NCBI GenBank assembly: GCA_963828715.1
Contig: CAWHFX010000019.1
Coordinates: 186,001-250,000 of the forward strand
From: JAQGMV01 sp963828715
Lineage (GTDB): Bacteria > Pseudomonadota > Gammaproteobacteria > Burkholderiales > SG8-41
Length of the DNA: 64,000 nt
Reading direction: 5' to 3'
The notes under the pieces were generated by a model, which searched no databases, was not told the origin of the DNA, and saw only the letters and a program-made list of their open reading frames with translations. Of this stretch, positions 1 to 9,398 are shown one piece after another (the stretch's first letter is position 1; the number at the start of each line of letters is the position of its first letter). Position numbers and translations under genes: made by a program.

Positions 1-787
1 TTTCGTACACGTCGACGGACGCAAAGCCCGGCCGGCCCTTCTTCAGAGCGGTCACCAGTGCACCTTGCTCGATGATCGGCGCACGGCTCGTGTTCACGAT
101 GAGCGCGGTCGGCTTCATACGCTCGAGGTCCTGGAGCTTCACGATGCCGCGCGTTTCCTTGTTGAGCGGCAGATGAAGGGCCACGATATCGGCGCTTTCA
201 AAGAACGCTTCCCGGCTCGGCGCGACCTCGAAGCCGGCTGCGCGGGCTCTCGCCGTGGAGCCTTCACGGCCGAAGCACACGACCTTCATGCCGAAGGCGC
301 GCCCAACGCCGGCGACGACGCTCCCGATCTTGCCGAAGGCATAAACGCCGAGCGTCTTGTCTACGAGGCCGATTCCGAGAGTCTTCTGCCATTCGCCCTT
401 CTTGAGACCTTGCACTTCATCGGGGATATGGCGCAGGTTCGAAAGGATGATTGCCCACGTGAGCTCCGCCGTCGCGTGCGGGCTGCCGGCGCCGGCCGCG
501 CTGACGACGATGCCTTTTTCCGCGCACCGTGCGACATCGACATGCGCGAGGTTGCGCCCGGTCTGACTGATCATCTTCAGTTTTGGCAGGCGATCGATAA
601 CGGCCGCAGGGAAGAGTGACCGCTGCTGCGTGAGCACGACGACTTCGGCGTCCTTCAACCGCGCCGCAAGCTTTTCCGGATCTTTCTCGGAGTCGTTGTA
701 GACGGTTACCTCATGGCCGGCGAGCTTCGGATAGGCCTGCATCCTCCTGAACGCGTCCTGGTAGTCGTCAATGACCGCGATTTTCAT
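1..787 (-). CDS. D-2-hydroxyacid dehydrogenase family protein (3' end outside window)
   Basis: NAD(P)-dependent D-isomer-specific 2-hydroxyacid dehydrogenase, probably cytosolic. The ATG lies at 787 on the minus strand (MKIAVIDDYQ...) and the frame is open to the window edge, giving about 262 residues. Visible family marks are a Rossmann-type glycine turn (GVYAFGKIGS) after the LVDKTLG strand, and the segment VNTSRAPIIEQGAL, which holds the catalytic Arg of the family. The catalytic Glu and His regions lie beyond base 1. The substrate cannot be told; phosphoglycerate, glyoxylate and hydroxypyruvate are all possible. It faces away from the MFS gene at 1060, so the two are divergently transcribed. 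Confidence 0.9.
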   Translation of the reverse strand, partial: MKIAVIDDYQDAFRRMQAYPKLAGHEVTVYNDSEKDPEKLAARLKDAEVVVLTQQRSLFPAAVIDRLPKLKMISQTGRNLAHVDVARCAEKGIVVSAAGAGSPHATAELTWAIILSNLRHIPDEVQGLKKGEWQKTLGIGLVDKTLGVYAFGKIGSVVAGVGRAFGMKVVCFGREGSTARARAAGFEVAPSREAFFESADIVALHLPLNKETRGIVKLQDLERMKPTALIVNTSRAPIIEQGALVTALKKGRPGFASVDVYE

Positions 788-1059
788 GGTGGTGCCTCCG
801 CAGGAATTCAGGACACGTGAGTAAGCCGCCCGGGGGCTGGTTCAGAGGTGCCTTGGATATGAGTGAACGACCGCCGGCGGCGGCTCGCGTGCGAATTATA
901 GGCGCCTTGGCCATGCTCGCTTCCCGCGCGAACGCGAGAGCAGGAGCATCAGTCTCTGCGCGCGGGCCAGGGCACGATCGTGCCCCGTGCGCCTGCGGTT
1001 AGAATTGCCGGTTTTTCTCGCGATTCGGACTCACGCTTCCAGAGCATGCTCGCGACACT
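788..1059. other. Divergent intergenic region
   Basis: About 270 bases between the minus-strand dehydrogenase and the plus-strand MFS gene. It must hold both promoters. I see no convincing gene and no clear -35/-10 pair; the short open frames here have no family resemblance. Confidence 0.5.
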
Positions 1060-2319
1060 ATGCTAGGGACTCTCAACGCACTGCGCGCGCTGCGGCATCG
1101 CAACTTCGCGCTGTTCGCGTCCGGTCAGGCGGTTGCGCTGATCGGCTACTGGATGCAGTCGATCGCACAGAGCTGGCTACTGTACCGGCTCACCGGCTCC
1201 GCAACACTGCTCGGCGTATTGGGATTCGCGAGCAGCCTGCCGATCCTGATCCTTGCGCCGCTCGTGGGCCTGATGTCCGACCGCTGGAACCTGCATCGCG
1301 CGATGTATACGACCCAGGTGCTGGAGATGCTCCAGGCGATCGCACTCGCCACCCTCGCCCTTCTGGGCGTGATCGCGCCGTGGCACATCGTCACGCTCGC
1401 GATGCTCATGGGAGTGCTTGTCGCAGTCGAGCTCCCCGTGCGTCACGCCTACCTGATCGAGCTGGTCGGCGGGAAGGAGGATCTCCCGAATGCAGTCGCG
1501 CTGACTTCCCTCATCGCGAACTGCGGGCGCCTGATCGGTCCGGCGCTGGCGGGTATCGCGATCGCCGCGTTCAGCGAGGCAGTGTGCTTCGCGTTCAATG
1601 CTCTGACGTTCGTTGCGGTGCTGGTGAGCTTCGCATTCATCCGTGTCCAGGCAAGCCCGCGCGCTGCGGCGAACGCGCCCGTGATGCAGGGACTGAAGGA
1701 AGGCTTCACGTATGCGTGGCGGTTCGTGCCCATACGACTGCTGCTCATCGTTATGGCCGTCGTGAGCCTGCTCGCCACGCCGTACATGACGCTCATGCCG
1801 GTATTGGTGAGAGAGGTTTATGGCGGGGGCGCAAACCTGATGGGCTTTCTCGTCGGCGCCTCGGGCTTCGGCGCCGTGTCGGGGACGCTCTTTCTCGCGA
1901 GCCGTCCCAACGTGCGCGGCCTCGTGCGTGTGATCGCGTGCGCGAGCGGGGCGGCCGGAGCCGCGCTGGCCGTTCTACCGTGGGTGGGCGGCGTCGCGCT
2001 CGCGCTTCCGCTGCTGGCAATCGTCGGGTTCGGCATTCTCGTCACATCTGTTTCGACGAACATGATTCTTCAAACGATCGTCGACGACGACAAGCGGGGG
2101 CGCGTGATGAGCCTCTACACGGCCGCGTTCCTCGGGATGTCGCCATTCGGTGCCGTCACAGCTGGCGCGTTGACGGATCATATCGGTGTGGCGTTGACGC
2201 TCACCATCGGCGGCTTGTGCTGCACGGCGGCCGGCGTGTTTCTGGCGACCAAGCGCGAAGAGATCGACGCGCACGTGGGCCCGATCTACGCCCGGCTGGG
2301 TCTGCGGCCGCGAGCCTGA
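1060..2319 (+). CDS. MFS transporter, enterobactin-exporter-like (MFS_3)
   Basis: Inner-membrane proton-driven efflux protein of 419 residues. The sequence alternates hydrophobic helices across its whole length, about 10-12 segments, as in the major facilitator superfamily. The opening (LRHRNFALFASGQAVALIGY) and the loop-2 motif GLMSDRWNLHRAM (variant of GxLaDrxGrr) match the EntS-like MFS_3 group. A second-half equivalent, VDDDKRGRVMSLY, is also typical of that group. The ATG at 1060 gives the family-length N-terminus; the longer frame starting at 987 is a shadow. The substrate is unknown. A dispersed repeat begins directly after the stop codon. Confidence 0.88.
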   Translation: MLGTLNALRALRHRNFALFASGQAVALIGYWMQSIAQSWLLYRLTGSATLLGVLGFASSLPILILAPLVGLMSDRWNLHRAMYTTQVLEMLQAIALATLALLGVIAPWHIVTLAMLMGVLVAVELPVRHAYLIELVGGKEDLPNAVALTSLIANCGRLIGPALAGIAIAAFSEAVCFAFNALTFVAVLVSFAFIRVQASPRAAANAPVMQGLKEGFTYAWRFVPIRLLLIVMAVVSLLATPYMTLMPVLVREVYGGGANLMGFLVGASGFGAVSGTLFLASRPNVRGLVRVIACASGAAGAALAVLPWVGGVALALPLLAIVGFGILVTSVSTNMILQTIVDDDKRGRVMSLYTAAFLGMSPFGAVTAGALTDHIGVALTLTIGGLCCTAAGVFLATKREEIDAHVGPIYARLGLRPRA

Positions 2320-2324
2320 TGGGG

Positions 2325-2425
2325 GCGGCGCTCGCCTTCGCTCGGGCCTCGCCGCCCTACGGAACAGAAGGAAACCTACGATTTGCCTCCGTAACCTCCT
2401 TTCCCTTGGTCGCGTGTCGGATCGC
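2325..2425 (+). repeat. Dispersed intergenic repeat, family A, copy 1
   Basis: An inverted GC-rich arm (GGCGGCGCTCGCC ... GCCGCC) is followed by a conserved core containing ACGGAACAGAAGGAAACC and CTCCGTAACCTCCTTTCC, ending near GTCGCGTGTCGG. A closely similar copy lies in inverse orientation at 16557-16640. Both copies start immediately after a stop codon (MFS here, tatC there), which suggests a REP-like or terminator-linked element. I could not assign it to a named family. Confidence 0.65.
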
Positions 2426-2451
2426 ACGGCCGACACGCTGACAGGTACACG

Positions 2452-3423
2452 TTATTCCGGCTTCGCGCCGGATGCCTTGACCACTTTCGCCCACTTGGTG
2501 ATTTCACTGCGGATGTACTTGCCGTAAGCCTCGGGCGTGCTGGCGGCTATCTCGAAGCCGAGGCCGCTCAGACGCTCTTTCACGTCGGGCAGTTTCAGCG
2601 CCTTCACGATTTCCGCATTGAGCCGATTCACGATGGCCTTCGGCGTCTTCGCCGGCGCGTGCACCCCATACCACGCGGTCGCTTCGAAGTTCGGAAAGCC
2701 CGATTCAGCGATGGTGGGCACATCGGGAAGCGCGGCCGAGCGCTTCTCTCCGGTCTGGGCGAGCGCCCGCAACTTCCCGGACTTGATGTGCGGCAGCGTC
2801 GAGGAGAAGCCGCTGAACATGAGCTGGATATGCCCGCCGAGGAGATCGGTAACCGCCTGTCCGCTCCCTTTGTAGGCGACATGCGTCATCTTGATGCCGG
2901 CAAGCTCGTTCAGCAGTTCACCGGTCAGATGTCCGACGCTCGCGATGCTCGCCGACGCGTAGTTGAGCTTGCCGGGCTGTGCTTTGGCCAACGCGATCAG
3001 CTCCTTCAGGTTCTTCGCAGCGACCGAAGGATGCGCGACGAGCACATTCGGCGAAGTCGCGATCAACGTGACGGGTTCGTAGTCTTTGACCGGATCGAAT
3101 GGAAGCTTCTCGTAGAGACTGGGTGCGATCGCGACGTTTGCGATGTAACCGAGCAGAATCGTGTGACCATCGGCCGGCGCCTTTGCCACGATTTCCATGC
3201 CGATGTTGCCGTTGGCTCCGGAACGATTGTCGACGACGACCTGCTGCCCGAGAGCGTCCGAGAGCTTGAGCGCGAGCACGCGCGCCAGCGTGTCGGTGCT
3301 GCCGCCGGGCGCGAAGGGCACGACGAACCGAATGGGTTTGGTTGGATAAACCTGGGCGCTCGCTGCACCGTTCGCCAGAGCCAGTCCGAGAAGAACGAAA
3401 GTTGCGATGCTAAAGATGCGCAT
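2452..3423 (-). CDS. Bug/TctC-family periplasmic solute-binding protein
   Basis: Periplasmic receptor of the tripartite tricarboxylate transporter (TTT) superfamily, 323 residues, the usual length. A signal peptide (MRIFSIATFVLLGLALANGAASA) is followed by the mature start QVYPTKPIRFVVPFAPGG, the family hallmark, in which YPTKPIR and the PFAPGGSTD loop bind the carboxylate ligand. Other family motifs are VVVDNRSGANGNIG, DGHTILLG and DVPTIAESGFPNFEA. No TctA or TctB membrane partner is adjacent, so it is an orphan receptor, common in Burkholderiales. The ligand is unknown, probably a small carboxylic acid. A second Bug protein lies at 61291. Confidence 0.95.
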   Translation of the reverse strand: MRIFSIATFVLLGLALANGAASAQVYPTKPIRFVVPFAPGGSTDTLARVLALKLSDALGQQVVVDNRSGANGNIGMEIVAKAPADGHTILLGYIANVAIAPSLYEKLPFDPVKDYEPVTLIATSPNVLVAHPSVAAKNLKELIALAKAQPGKLNYASASIASVGHLTGELLNELAGIKMTHVAYKGSGQAVTDLLGGHIQLMFSGFSSTLPHIKSGKLRALAQTGEKRSAALPDVPTIAESGFPNFEATAWYGVHAPAKTPKAIVNRLNAEIVKALKLPDVKERLSGLGFEIAASTPEAYGKYIRSEITKWAKVVKASGAKPE

Positions 3424-3452
3424 GATGATTTGGTGTTGTCCGTCGCCTCGAA

Positions 3453-3497
3453 CGCTCGGACGGCAGTTCTAACCGGCGTCGAGTGCTGCGTGCGTGG
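3453..3497 (+). repeat. Dispersed repeat family B, copy 1 (diverged)
   Basis: The sequence CGCTCGGACGGCAGTTCTAA and the following 25 bases align with copies at 3533-3577 and 26046-26091, sharing CGGAC, AGTTCTAAC and GTGCG-type blocks. It lies between a Bug receptor and a small downstream gene. It is the weakest of the three copies. Confidence 0.5.
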
Positions 3498-3532
3498 GGA
3501 CGCGCCGCTTCTTTCTCCCCCAGCCCTCGCAC

Positions 3533-3577
3533 AATCGGACAAGAGTGCTGACGGGCGTTCGAGTGTTACGTTCGCGG
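3533..3577 (+). repeat. Dispersed repeat family B, copy 2
   Basis: A roughly 45-base unit with blocks TCGGACAAGAGTGCTGACG and TGTTACGTTCGCGG. By eye it matches the copy at 26046-26091 at about three quarters of positions over 42 bases without gaps. It lies about 80 bases from copy 1, so the unit is locally tandem here. Confidence 0.55.
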
Positions 3578-3612
3578 CGACAGCCTGTCCCAAGCGCGCC
3601 GCTCACCTATAC

Positions 3613-3805
3613 TTAAGTTTTGGTGGCACTCTCATTGCGCCAACGCTCCCACGCCGCTCGCTGATCCTCCCGTATCTCGTCGTTCTCCAGCATAGAACGC
3701 ACGAGCGCGGTCACATCGGATTCGTAGCCGTCGCGGCGTTTGCTGAACGACCACTTGTGGCCCAACGGGAAATACCGGCGAATTCGGGAAACGAAACCAT
3801 TTCAT
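3613..3805 (-). CDS. Small DUF3460-like protein, interrupted by a +1 frameshift
   Basis: This short gene is only visible when one base is removed. The ATG at 3805 follows a good ribosome site (AGAGG, 6-base gap) and reads MKWFRFPNSPVFPVG. Removing one base of the CCC run at 3761-3763 joins it to HKWSFSKRRDGYESDVTALV... and ends at the stop 3613-3615, for 63 residues. The core YESDVTALVRSML and the tryptophan-containing C-terminal half recall the small DUF3460 family common in betaproteobacteria, though that match is from memory. Function is unknown. The gene sits just downstream of the DUF4340 gene on the same strand. Confidence 0.55.
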
Positions 3806-3842
3806 AGCATGCCTCTCACCCTGACCCTGCCGAACATTAACA

Positions 3843-5024
3843 TCATCCCCTGCCCGGGAACGGGAATCCCGGCGGCGGCCCGCCGCCTTCCCGGCCTTCG
3901 GGCTTGCGTTTGGCGATCATTTCTTCACGTGATTTCAGAAGCGGCGCGACCTGTTTGCGTTCGACTACGTAGGTCCATGAAGCGAGTCCCTTCTCGCGTT
4001 GGACGCGCGCCTCGAGACGCTTGCGGGTCTCTGCGAAGTCCTTGTCGCGACGCTCCTTCTCTTCCGCTTTCTCATCCTTCTCGGGCGGCCGCTCGCTCAG
4101 CGGCTCACCGGCCACGGCAACGTTGACGAGATACTCTTCGCTGGAGCCGCGCGGCGACACGCGAAGCGTGTAGGTCAGATCCGTCGAACGTTTCTGCCGT
4201 AATCACGACGGGCTTCGTCAGCTCTTCCGGCTTCACTCCGATCGCCACATCGCTGAACCCGAGCTGCGAGAGTGCATTCGCCGCACCCACCGCGGCGCTG
4301 GCGTCGAGCTGCCCACCACCCGCGGCAAACTTCCATTGACCCCATTCCACGTCGCGCGTGATCTTCCATGGCTGGCCGGCGGTTCCGCTCACCGCCAGCG
4401 TCTTGACGCGCTCGGCCTTGACGAAATCCTTGTCCAGCCACTGGCCGGGCGACGCTTCGGCGTTGTTCAAGCGGATCGATTGACCACCGCCACCCGGTCC
4501 TTGCCCGTCAGCACGCGGACGTAACGGCCCGCGGGTACGCCGTTCTGTGCAGCCGGCAGCGGATTGCCCGGATCCTTCTTCAGCACTTTCTTTCCGAGCA
4601 CGACGTTCGCGAGGGTCTTGCCCGCGCCGTCCTTGAGCTCGATCTTCGTGCCGACACCTTCGCCGCGGCCGGGCTCGACCAGCTCCACGCGCGGCAGCAG
4701 CGACTCGCCGACCTGATCAGCCTGCACGACTTTGAGATCGATGAGCTTGATGATGAGATCGCTGATCGCCTTGAAATCCGCGGGGTAGTTGTTTCGTTCC
4801 TGCACCACCCAGCGGTTTTCCTTCCGCACGAGCGTCGACTGCGACTTGCCGTCGCGCAGCTCGATCTGGGCGACGTCTGCGACCTTCATCTCGGGCAACA
4901 GCTTGGCGCCGATCTTTGCGCCGCTCGCCCGGTATTCCGCGATGTTCTGCCAGAACATCGCCGCACCCGCGGCGCCGACGATGATCAGCGCAATCACCAG
5001 AGCCAGGAATTGTTTGCGATTCAT
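3843..5024 (-). CDS. DUF4340 domain protein of the ABC operon (two apparent frameshifts)
   Basis: Membrane-anchored periplasmic protein expected to work with the upstream ABC exporter. The frame starts at 5024 with an N-terminal transmembrane anchor (NRKQFLALVIALIIVGAAGAAM), then a DUF4340 region (VAQIELRDGKSQSTLVRKEN, WVVQERNNYPADFKAISDLI). The protein continues in a second frame from about 4482 (IRLNNAEASPGQWLDKDF) and a third from about 4179 (LTYTLRVSPRGSSEEYLVNV) to a proline/glycine-rich end. One base gained near 4482 and one lost near 4179 restore a single 393-residue protein. The breaks fall in short runs, so sequencing error is likelier than decay. Confidence 0.75.
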
Positions 5025-5041
5025 GCCTGTGTCTCCGACGA

Positions 5042-6947
5042 TCAGGCGGAACGCGCTGCACGCGCCGTAGCGCGGCGGCGCTTCGCGAACGCAAGCGCGA
5101 GTCCCGCCAGCGCGACCAGCAGCGGCACCAGCCCGATGTTGACGACCTTCGTCCAGAACTCGAGCCGGTCGGTGTCCACCCGCAGGTTCTTACGCACTTC
5201 CTTCAGCTCGCCGCGAATCTCGACCGATTTCTTGCGGAAGTTGTCGATCTCCGCCTGCTGCTCCGGCGTGAGGATCGTGCTGGTCGACGTCGTGCCCTTG
5301 CCGCGCTGAAGCTCCTGCAGCTTCTCCTGCGTCTGGTTGAGGCTGTCCTCGAGCTCCTTGATCTTGCCCAGATACTGCTGCTGCGCGCTCGCCTCCATGT
5401 CCTGAACGACCGTGAGCGGCCGTGTGAACGACTCGCGGCTGCGCAGGCTCATCAGGGCTTCTGCTCTCCCGAGAACTGCTCGACGAGTCCCTGCGCGAAC
5501 GAGAGGTTACCGTTGCGCGGCACGACCAGCTTCTGCCCGAATACGTCCTGCACTTCGACCGCGGCGCCGTCACTGAGCATATCGACGTCCGCGACCAGCA
5601 CGACCTGGTTCTCCGCCACCGCCTTCGCGCAGATGCTTCGCCGGCGGCTCTTCCTTCTTCGGCTCTTCCTTCTTCTGATCCCGCGGCACCATCGGCGCGG
5701 GTGGACCATTCGGGAATGCGCTCTTGAACTTGCCCGACAGCCGGATCGCGAGCGGATACTCTTCGCCGGACGGCTGGAAACCACGCGTCGAAGGCTCACC
5801 CGAGAGCGTCGCGATGATGAGATCGACCATCGTCGAGTTGCGCGACGTATGGGCGAGGACGGTCTCGGTCAGGCCTTCGGCAGGCTTTCCTTTGAAAACA
5901 CCGCCGAACGGAACGAGCAGGGTGCCGACCTGGCTCATTACGACGTCGTCCTGGTTGAGCGCTTCCTGATTGAGCGAAAGCAGCGTCGGCAGCAAACGCG
6001 GGCCGGCACCGCTCGCGTACGTGAGATCGGCCACCACCTGATTCATCGTCGGCTCGACACCCCATGCCTTGAACAGCGTGTAGAGCGACGACTGTCCGGC
6101 CTGCGAACCCCCGAACGGATTCTGCAGATCGGGCTGCTGATCGAAATAGGCGTAGGGATCGACGAACGCGATCAGCTTCCCGCCGCGCAGCACGAACTGA
6201 TCGATCGCATACTCGGTCTCTTCGGCGATGTTGCGCGGATGGATCACCAGCAGCACCTGGATGTCGTCGTCGATCCTCTTCGCGTCGAGCTCGATCTTGC
6301 GCACTTCGAAATTGCGCTTCAGCTCCGAGCCGATCACCCATGGCTCGGTCGGCTGCTGCTTGGTCATCGGGTTCAATGGCCGTCCCAGCACCGGAAGACC
6401 CGCCATCACGCCGACGACCGGTTTCTTCGTGGCCGTGACCTGCGCGATCGCGCGCGTGATGTCGTACTCGAGCAGGCGCTCGCGGTCCGGCGCGAGGACC
6501 GGTATCGCTGCCTTCTGATCGAGGAAGGACACGGCAAGGCCGAGGTAGAACTTCTCGCCGGTGTTCGTCATCTGCCCTTCGACGTTGTCGAGTGCCGCAG
6601 AATCCTCGGCGTCCGAATCAGGCTCCGGATTGAAGCGCTCGATCACGACCTTGCCGTTCGATGCGCGGCGATATTCCGCCAGCAGATCCTCGACGCGCTG
6701 TGCGAAGGTCTTCAGGCCCACCGGCACCGCGTTCGTTGCCCTGGGTGTAATAGAAGCGGATGTGAACGGGCGCGTCGAGCTTCGACACGACCGCCTTGGT
6801 GCCGGGCGAGAGCGTGTAGACCTTGCCCTCGGTGAGATCGACGCGGGCGTTGAACGCGGTCAGGAGGAAGTTGCCGACGATCAGAATCGCGACCAGCACG
6901 ATCGCGCCGCCGGCGGAGTACAGAAGGCTTTCTCGGTTGCGTTTCAT
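5042..6947 (-). CDS. GldG-like ABC-export auxiliary protein (three apparent frameshifts)
   Basis: Large extracytoplasmic subunit of a gliding-type (GldA/F/G) ABC exporter. It starts at 6947 with a transmembrane helix (YSAGGAIVLVAILIVGNFLL) and the DLTEGKVYTLSPGTKAVV motif typical of GldG. It contains the ABC-type uncharacterised transport core (DNVEGQMTNTGEKFYLGLAV, VIHPRNIAEETEYAIDQFVL) and ends with a coiled coil and a C-terminal helix (WTKVVNIGLVPLLVALAGLA) plus a basic tail. Reading needs one base removed near 6732, one removed near 5622 and one added near 5460, giving 634 residues. The family is found in many bacteria that do not glide; the substrate is unknown. Confidence 0.82.
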
Positions 6948-6953
6948 AATGCT

Positions 6954-7706
6954 CTATCCTGCCCGCTGGTTGCGGATGATCACGCCGGTCGTGAACAGCG
7001 CGAAGCCGATCACCGAGGCGAAGAACACGACGTCCCGCGTATCGAGCACGCCACGCTGGAATCCCTCGAAGTGGGTCATCACCGAAAAAGCGGCGATCGT
7101 CTGCACGAGCACCGGATTCGCCCATCGCGTGAGCAGGTCCGTGACAGGCGTGTAGCCCGCCAGTATCAGGAAGAGGCAGATCACGACCGAGAGGATGAAG
7201 CTGATCACCTGGTTGCGCGTCATCGCGGAGGTCATGCAACTGATTGCGAGGTACGCGCCCGCGAGCATCAGGCTCCCGACGTAGCCAGCCACGATCACGC
7301 CGTTGTCCGGATCGCCGAGCCAGTTGACGGTGATCACGACCGGAAACGTGAGGAGCAGTGCCAGCGCGAGGAACAGCCACGATGCGAGGAACTTGCCGAC
7401 GATCGCCTGCCAGGTGGTAATCGGGAACGTGAGCAGCAGCTCGAGCGTGCCGAGGCGCCTTTCCTCCGACCACAGCCGCATGCCGACCGCCGGCACCAGA
7501 AACAGGTAGAGCCACGGATGCCACGTGAAGAACGACACGAGTGAGGCTTCGGAGCGTTCGAAGAAGTTCCCGACGGTGAACGTGAAGAAGCCGGTGAGCA
7601 GCAGGAAGATGACCAGGAACACGTAGGCGATCGGCGAAGTGAAGTAGCCGCCGAGCTCGCGCTTCATGACTGCGAAGATATTGGCCCAGGCATTCATGGC
7701 GTTCAT
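6954..7706 (-). CDS. ABC-2 type permease, GldF-like
   Basis: Inner-membrane permease of 250 residues with about six transmembrane helices. It starts near FAVMKRELGGYFTSPIAYVF, the usual opening of ABC-2 permeases in which the first helix follows a KREL segment. The motif MRLWSEERRLGTLELLLTFP is the conserved ABC-2 EERRxGTLE box. The start overlaps the end of the ATPase gene by four bases and the stop lies six bases before the GldG-like gene, so the exporter is one operon. The ORF has no breaks, unlike its downstream neighbours. Confidence 0.92.
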   Translation of the reverse strand: MNAMNAWANIFAVMKRELGGYFTSPIAYVFLVIFLLLTGFFTFTVGNFFERSEASLVSFFTWHPWLYLFLVPAVGMRLWSEERRLGTLELLLTFPITTWQAIVGKFLASWLFLALALLLTFPVVITVNWLGDPDNGVIVAGYVGSLMLAGAYLAISCMTSAMTRNQVISFILSVVICLFLILAGYTPVTDLLTRWANPVLVQTIAAFSVMTHFEGFQRGVLDTRDVVFFASVIGFALFTTGVIIRNQRAG

Positions 7707-8662
7707 GCAGCCGCTTTGATGGTGTCAGGCAGCGTGATCGCTCTGAACACTTCGTCGAGCCGCCCTTCTTCGGTGTGAATCTCGTCAAGCTGCCAGCCTT
7801 CGCGTGCCGCGTACTCGGCAACACTGCGCGTAAGGCTTGCCGCGGCGGCTTTTTCGGGGATGACACGCGCTTCAACGCGCGAGTCGATCTCGGAGAGAAT
7901 CTCGACTCGCACCGCACCCGGTACGTGTGCGAGCTTCTCGTGCAACGTGTCCGCGGGTATGCCGCGAGCTCGCAGGTGCACCGCACCGGCCATCTCGGAA
8001 CGCGCCTTCAACTCTGCCGGTGTTCCGTTCGCGACGATGCGCCCGCGGTCGATGATGATCACTCGCGTGCACGCCGCTTCGACTTCTTCCAGAATGTGCG
8101 TCGAGAACACGATCGCCTTGTTCGCGCCCATGCGCTTGATCAGATTGCGCACCTCGTGCTTCTGGTTCGGATCGAGCCCGTCGGTCGGCTCGTCGAGGAT
8201 CAGCACGTCCGGATCATGTATGAGGGACTGGGCGAGACAGGTCCGGTGTTTGTAGCCCTTCGACAGCGTGTCGATCGTCTGATACAGCACGGAATCGAGG
8301 AAGCACAGCTCGACCGCGCGATGGACGGCCCGCTTTCGTGCGTCGCGCGAGAGACCGCGGAGCTCCGCGGCGAAGTTGAGAAACCCGTTCACGGTCATAT
8401 CCGCGTAGCCGGGCGCATTCTCGGGCAGATAGCCGATGAGGCGTTTGGCGCCGGTAGGATCCTCCACGACGTCATGGTTGCCCACCACGACCTTGCCGGA
8501 GGTCGGCGGGATGAACCCTGTGATCATCCGCATCGTGGTGGACTTGCCGGCCCCATTCGGCCCCAGAAAGCCGAGGACTTCGCCGCGACCAACGGTGAAC
8601 GAGACGTCGTTCACCGCGAGCTTGGGCCCGAAAGCCTTCGTCAGGTTCTCGACTGTTATCAA
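7703..8662 (-). CDS. ABC transporter ATP-binding protein, GldA-like
   Basis: Cytosolic ATPase of the exporter, 319 residues. Walker A is GPNGAGKSTTMRM, the signature region is LSKGYKHR (a variant of LSGGQ usual in this subgroup), Walker B is VLILDEPTDGLDP and the H-loop is STHILEE. About 90 residues follow the nucleotide-binding domain, as in GldA-type ATPases, which carry a C-terminal regulatory extension. It is the first gene of a four-gene operon (ATPase, permease, GldG-like, DUF4340). The ATG at 8662 gives MITVENLTKAFG, the normal start of the domain. Confidence 0.93.
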   Translation of the reverse strand: MITVENLTKAFGPKLAVNDVSFTVGRGEVLGFLGPNGAGKSTTMRMITGFIPPTSGKVVVGNHDVVEDPTGAKRLIGYLPENAPGYADMTVNGFLNFAAELRGLSRDARKRAVHRAVELCFLDSVLYQTIDTLSKGYKHRTCLAQSLIHDPDVLILDEPTDGLDPNQKHEVRNLIKRMGANKAIVFSTHILEEVEAACTRVIIIDRGRIVANGTPAELKARSEMAGAVHLRARGIPADTLHEKLAHVPGAVRVEILSEIDSRVEARVIPEKAAAASLTRSVAEYAAREGWQLDEIHTEEGRLDEVFRAITLPDTIKAAA

Positions 8663-8877
8663 CGGTTACTCCTCAATTGTCGCGCGGTCGTCAGCCGCGC
8701 TTCATGTATCCAAAATCAGGTTGTCGGCGAGGCCATCCGTGCCGCTCGCAGGCTCGACCGCAGCGCTCCGCCGTCGTCATGGTTTGTTCGGTGCACGTCT
8801 TCGACCGGCGCATACTTGACGATCGCCGGCGCGGAATAAGCCCGCTTGACGGAAGGAAAGGCCCCAGGACGTCCCGG
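8663..8877. other. Intergenic region between tRNA-Thr and the ABC operon
   Basis: About 215 bases with no open frame that resembles a gene. It presumably holds the promoter of the ABC operon and the 3' processing region of the tRNA. I found no convincing terminator for the tRNA transcript, so read-through into the ABC operon is possible. Confidence 0.4.
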
Positions 8878-8950
8878 TGCCGACAGTCTGACTCGAACAG
8901 ACGACCTACCGCTTACAAGGCGGTTGCTCTACCAACTGAGCTATGCCGGC
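8878..8950 (-). tRNA. tRNA-Thr (anticodon TGT)
   Basis: A 73-base cloverleaf on the minus strand. The acceptor GCCGGCA pairs with TGTCGGC (one G-T), the D-arm has GCTC/GAGC around AGTTGGTA, the anticodon stem is ACCGC/GCGGT around CTTGTAA (anticodon TGT), and the T-arm is GTCTG/CAGAC around TTCGAGT. The discriminator is A and no CCA is encoded. The structure is complete. Confidence 0.96.
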
Positions 8951-8960
8951 AGGGCGTCGC

Positions 8961-8990
8961 ATTATAAGTCGCCGCGCGAACGACAGTAAA
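8961..8990 (-). promoter_or_regulatory. Sigma-70 promoter of tRNA-Thr
   Basis: On the minus strand TTTACT (8985-8990) is followed by 18 bases and a perfect TATAAT (8961-8966), about 10 bases upstream of the mature tRNA 5' end at 8950. Confidence 0.72.
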
Positions 8991-9234
8991 TGACCGGGCT
9001 TTCTCAGTAAAACTTACGCCCCGCAGTAAGGATCGATCCATTGTTAGACCACGGCGGCAATGATAAGTGCCTGATAACGCGTAACACCTATCTGTGGCAC
9101 CAATAATGCAAGCGCAGTGTACTCCGACGTTGTGAGCCAGGCTGTAGCGCTACTCGACGAGCATCCGGATACGCCGCGGGCCATGGGTCAACACCGATCG
9201 TGGCTCGGACAACCGGCATAAAGGTCCCCCTTTT

Positions 9235-9262
9235 GAGCTCGGCAACCCGGGCTCTTTTTTTT
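9235..9262 (+). terminator. Intrinsic terminator without an obvious upstream gene
   Basis: An 8-base-pair stem (GAGCTCGG / CCGGGCTC, one G-T pair) with a four-base loop is followed at once by eight T residues on the plus strand. No protein gene lies upstream on this strand as far as the divergent tRNA promoter at about 8970. It may therefore end a small RNA or a leader transcript. Confidence 0.7.
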
Positions 9263-9398
9263 AGGAATAGCCGTTGCATTCCCGGGCTGACGGCCTGAAC
9301 AGAAGGCGTCATCCGCGGATGCACAGTGGAAGCAGTCGAGGAGACGGCCGGCATACATCGGGATCGAATCATCGGGCCAAAAACACGAGAGAGAACAC

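Noticed and set aside
5513..6835. 440-codon plus-strand open frame
   Set aside because: It is antisense to the GldG-like gene, which has family motifs despite its frameshifts.
9190..9262. Possible c-di-GMP (GEMM) or other riboswitch before the terminator
   Set aside because: The conserved core bases of the GEMM motif are not present, and I could not match another class.
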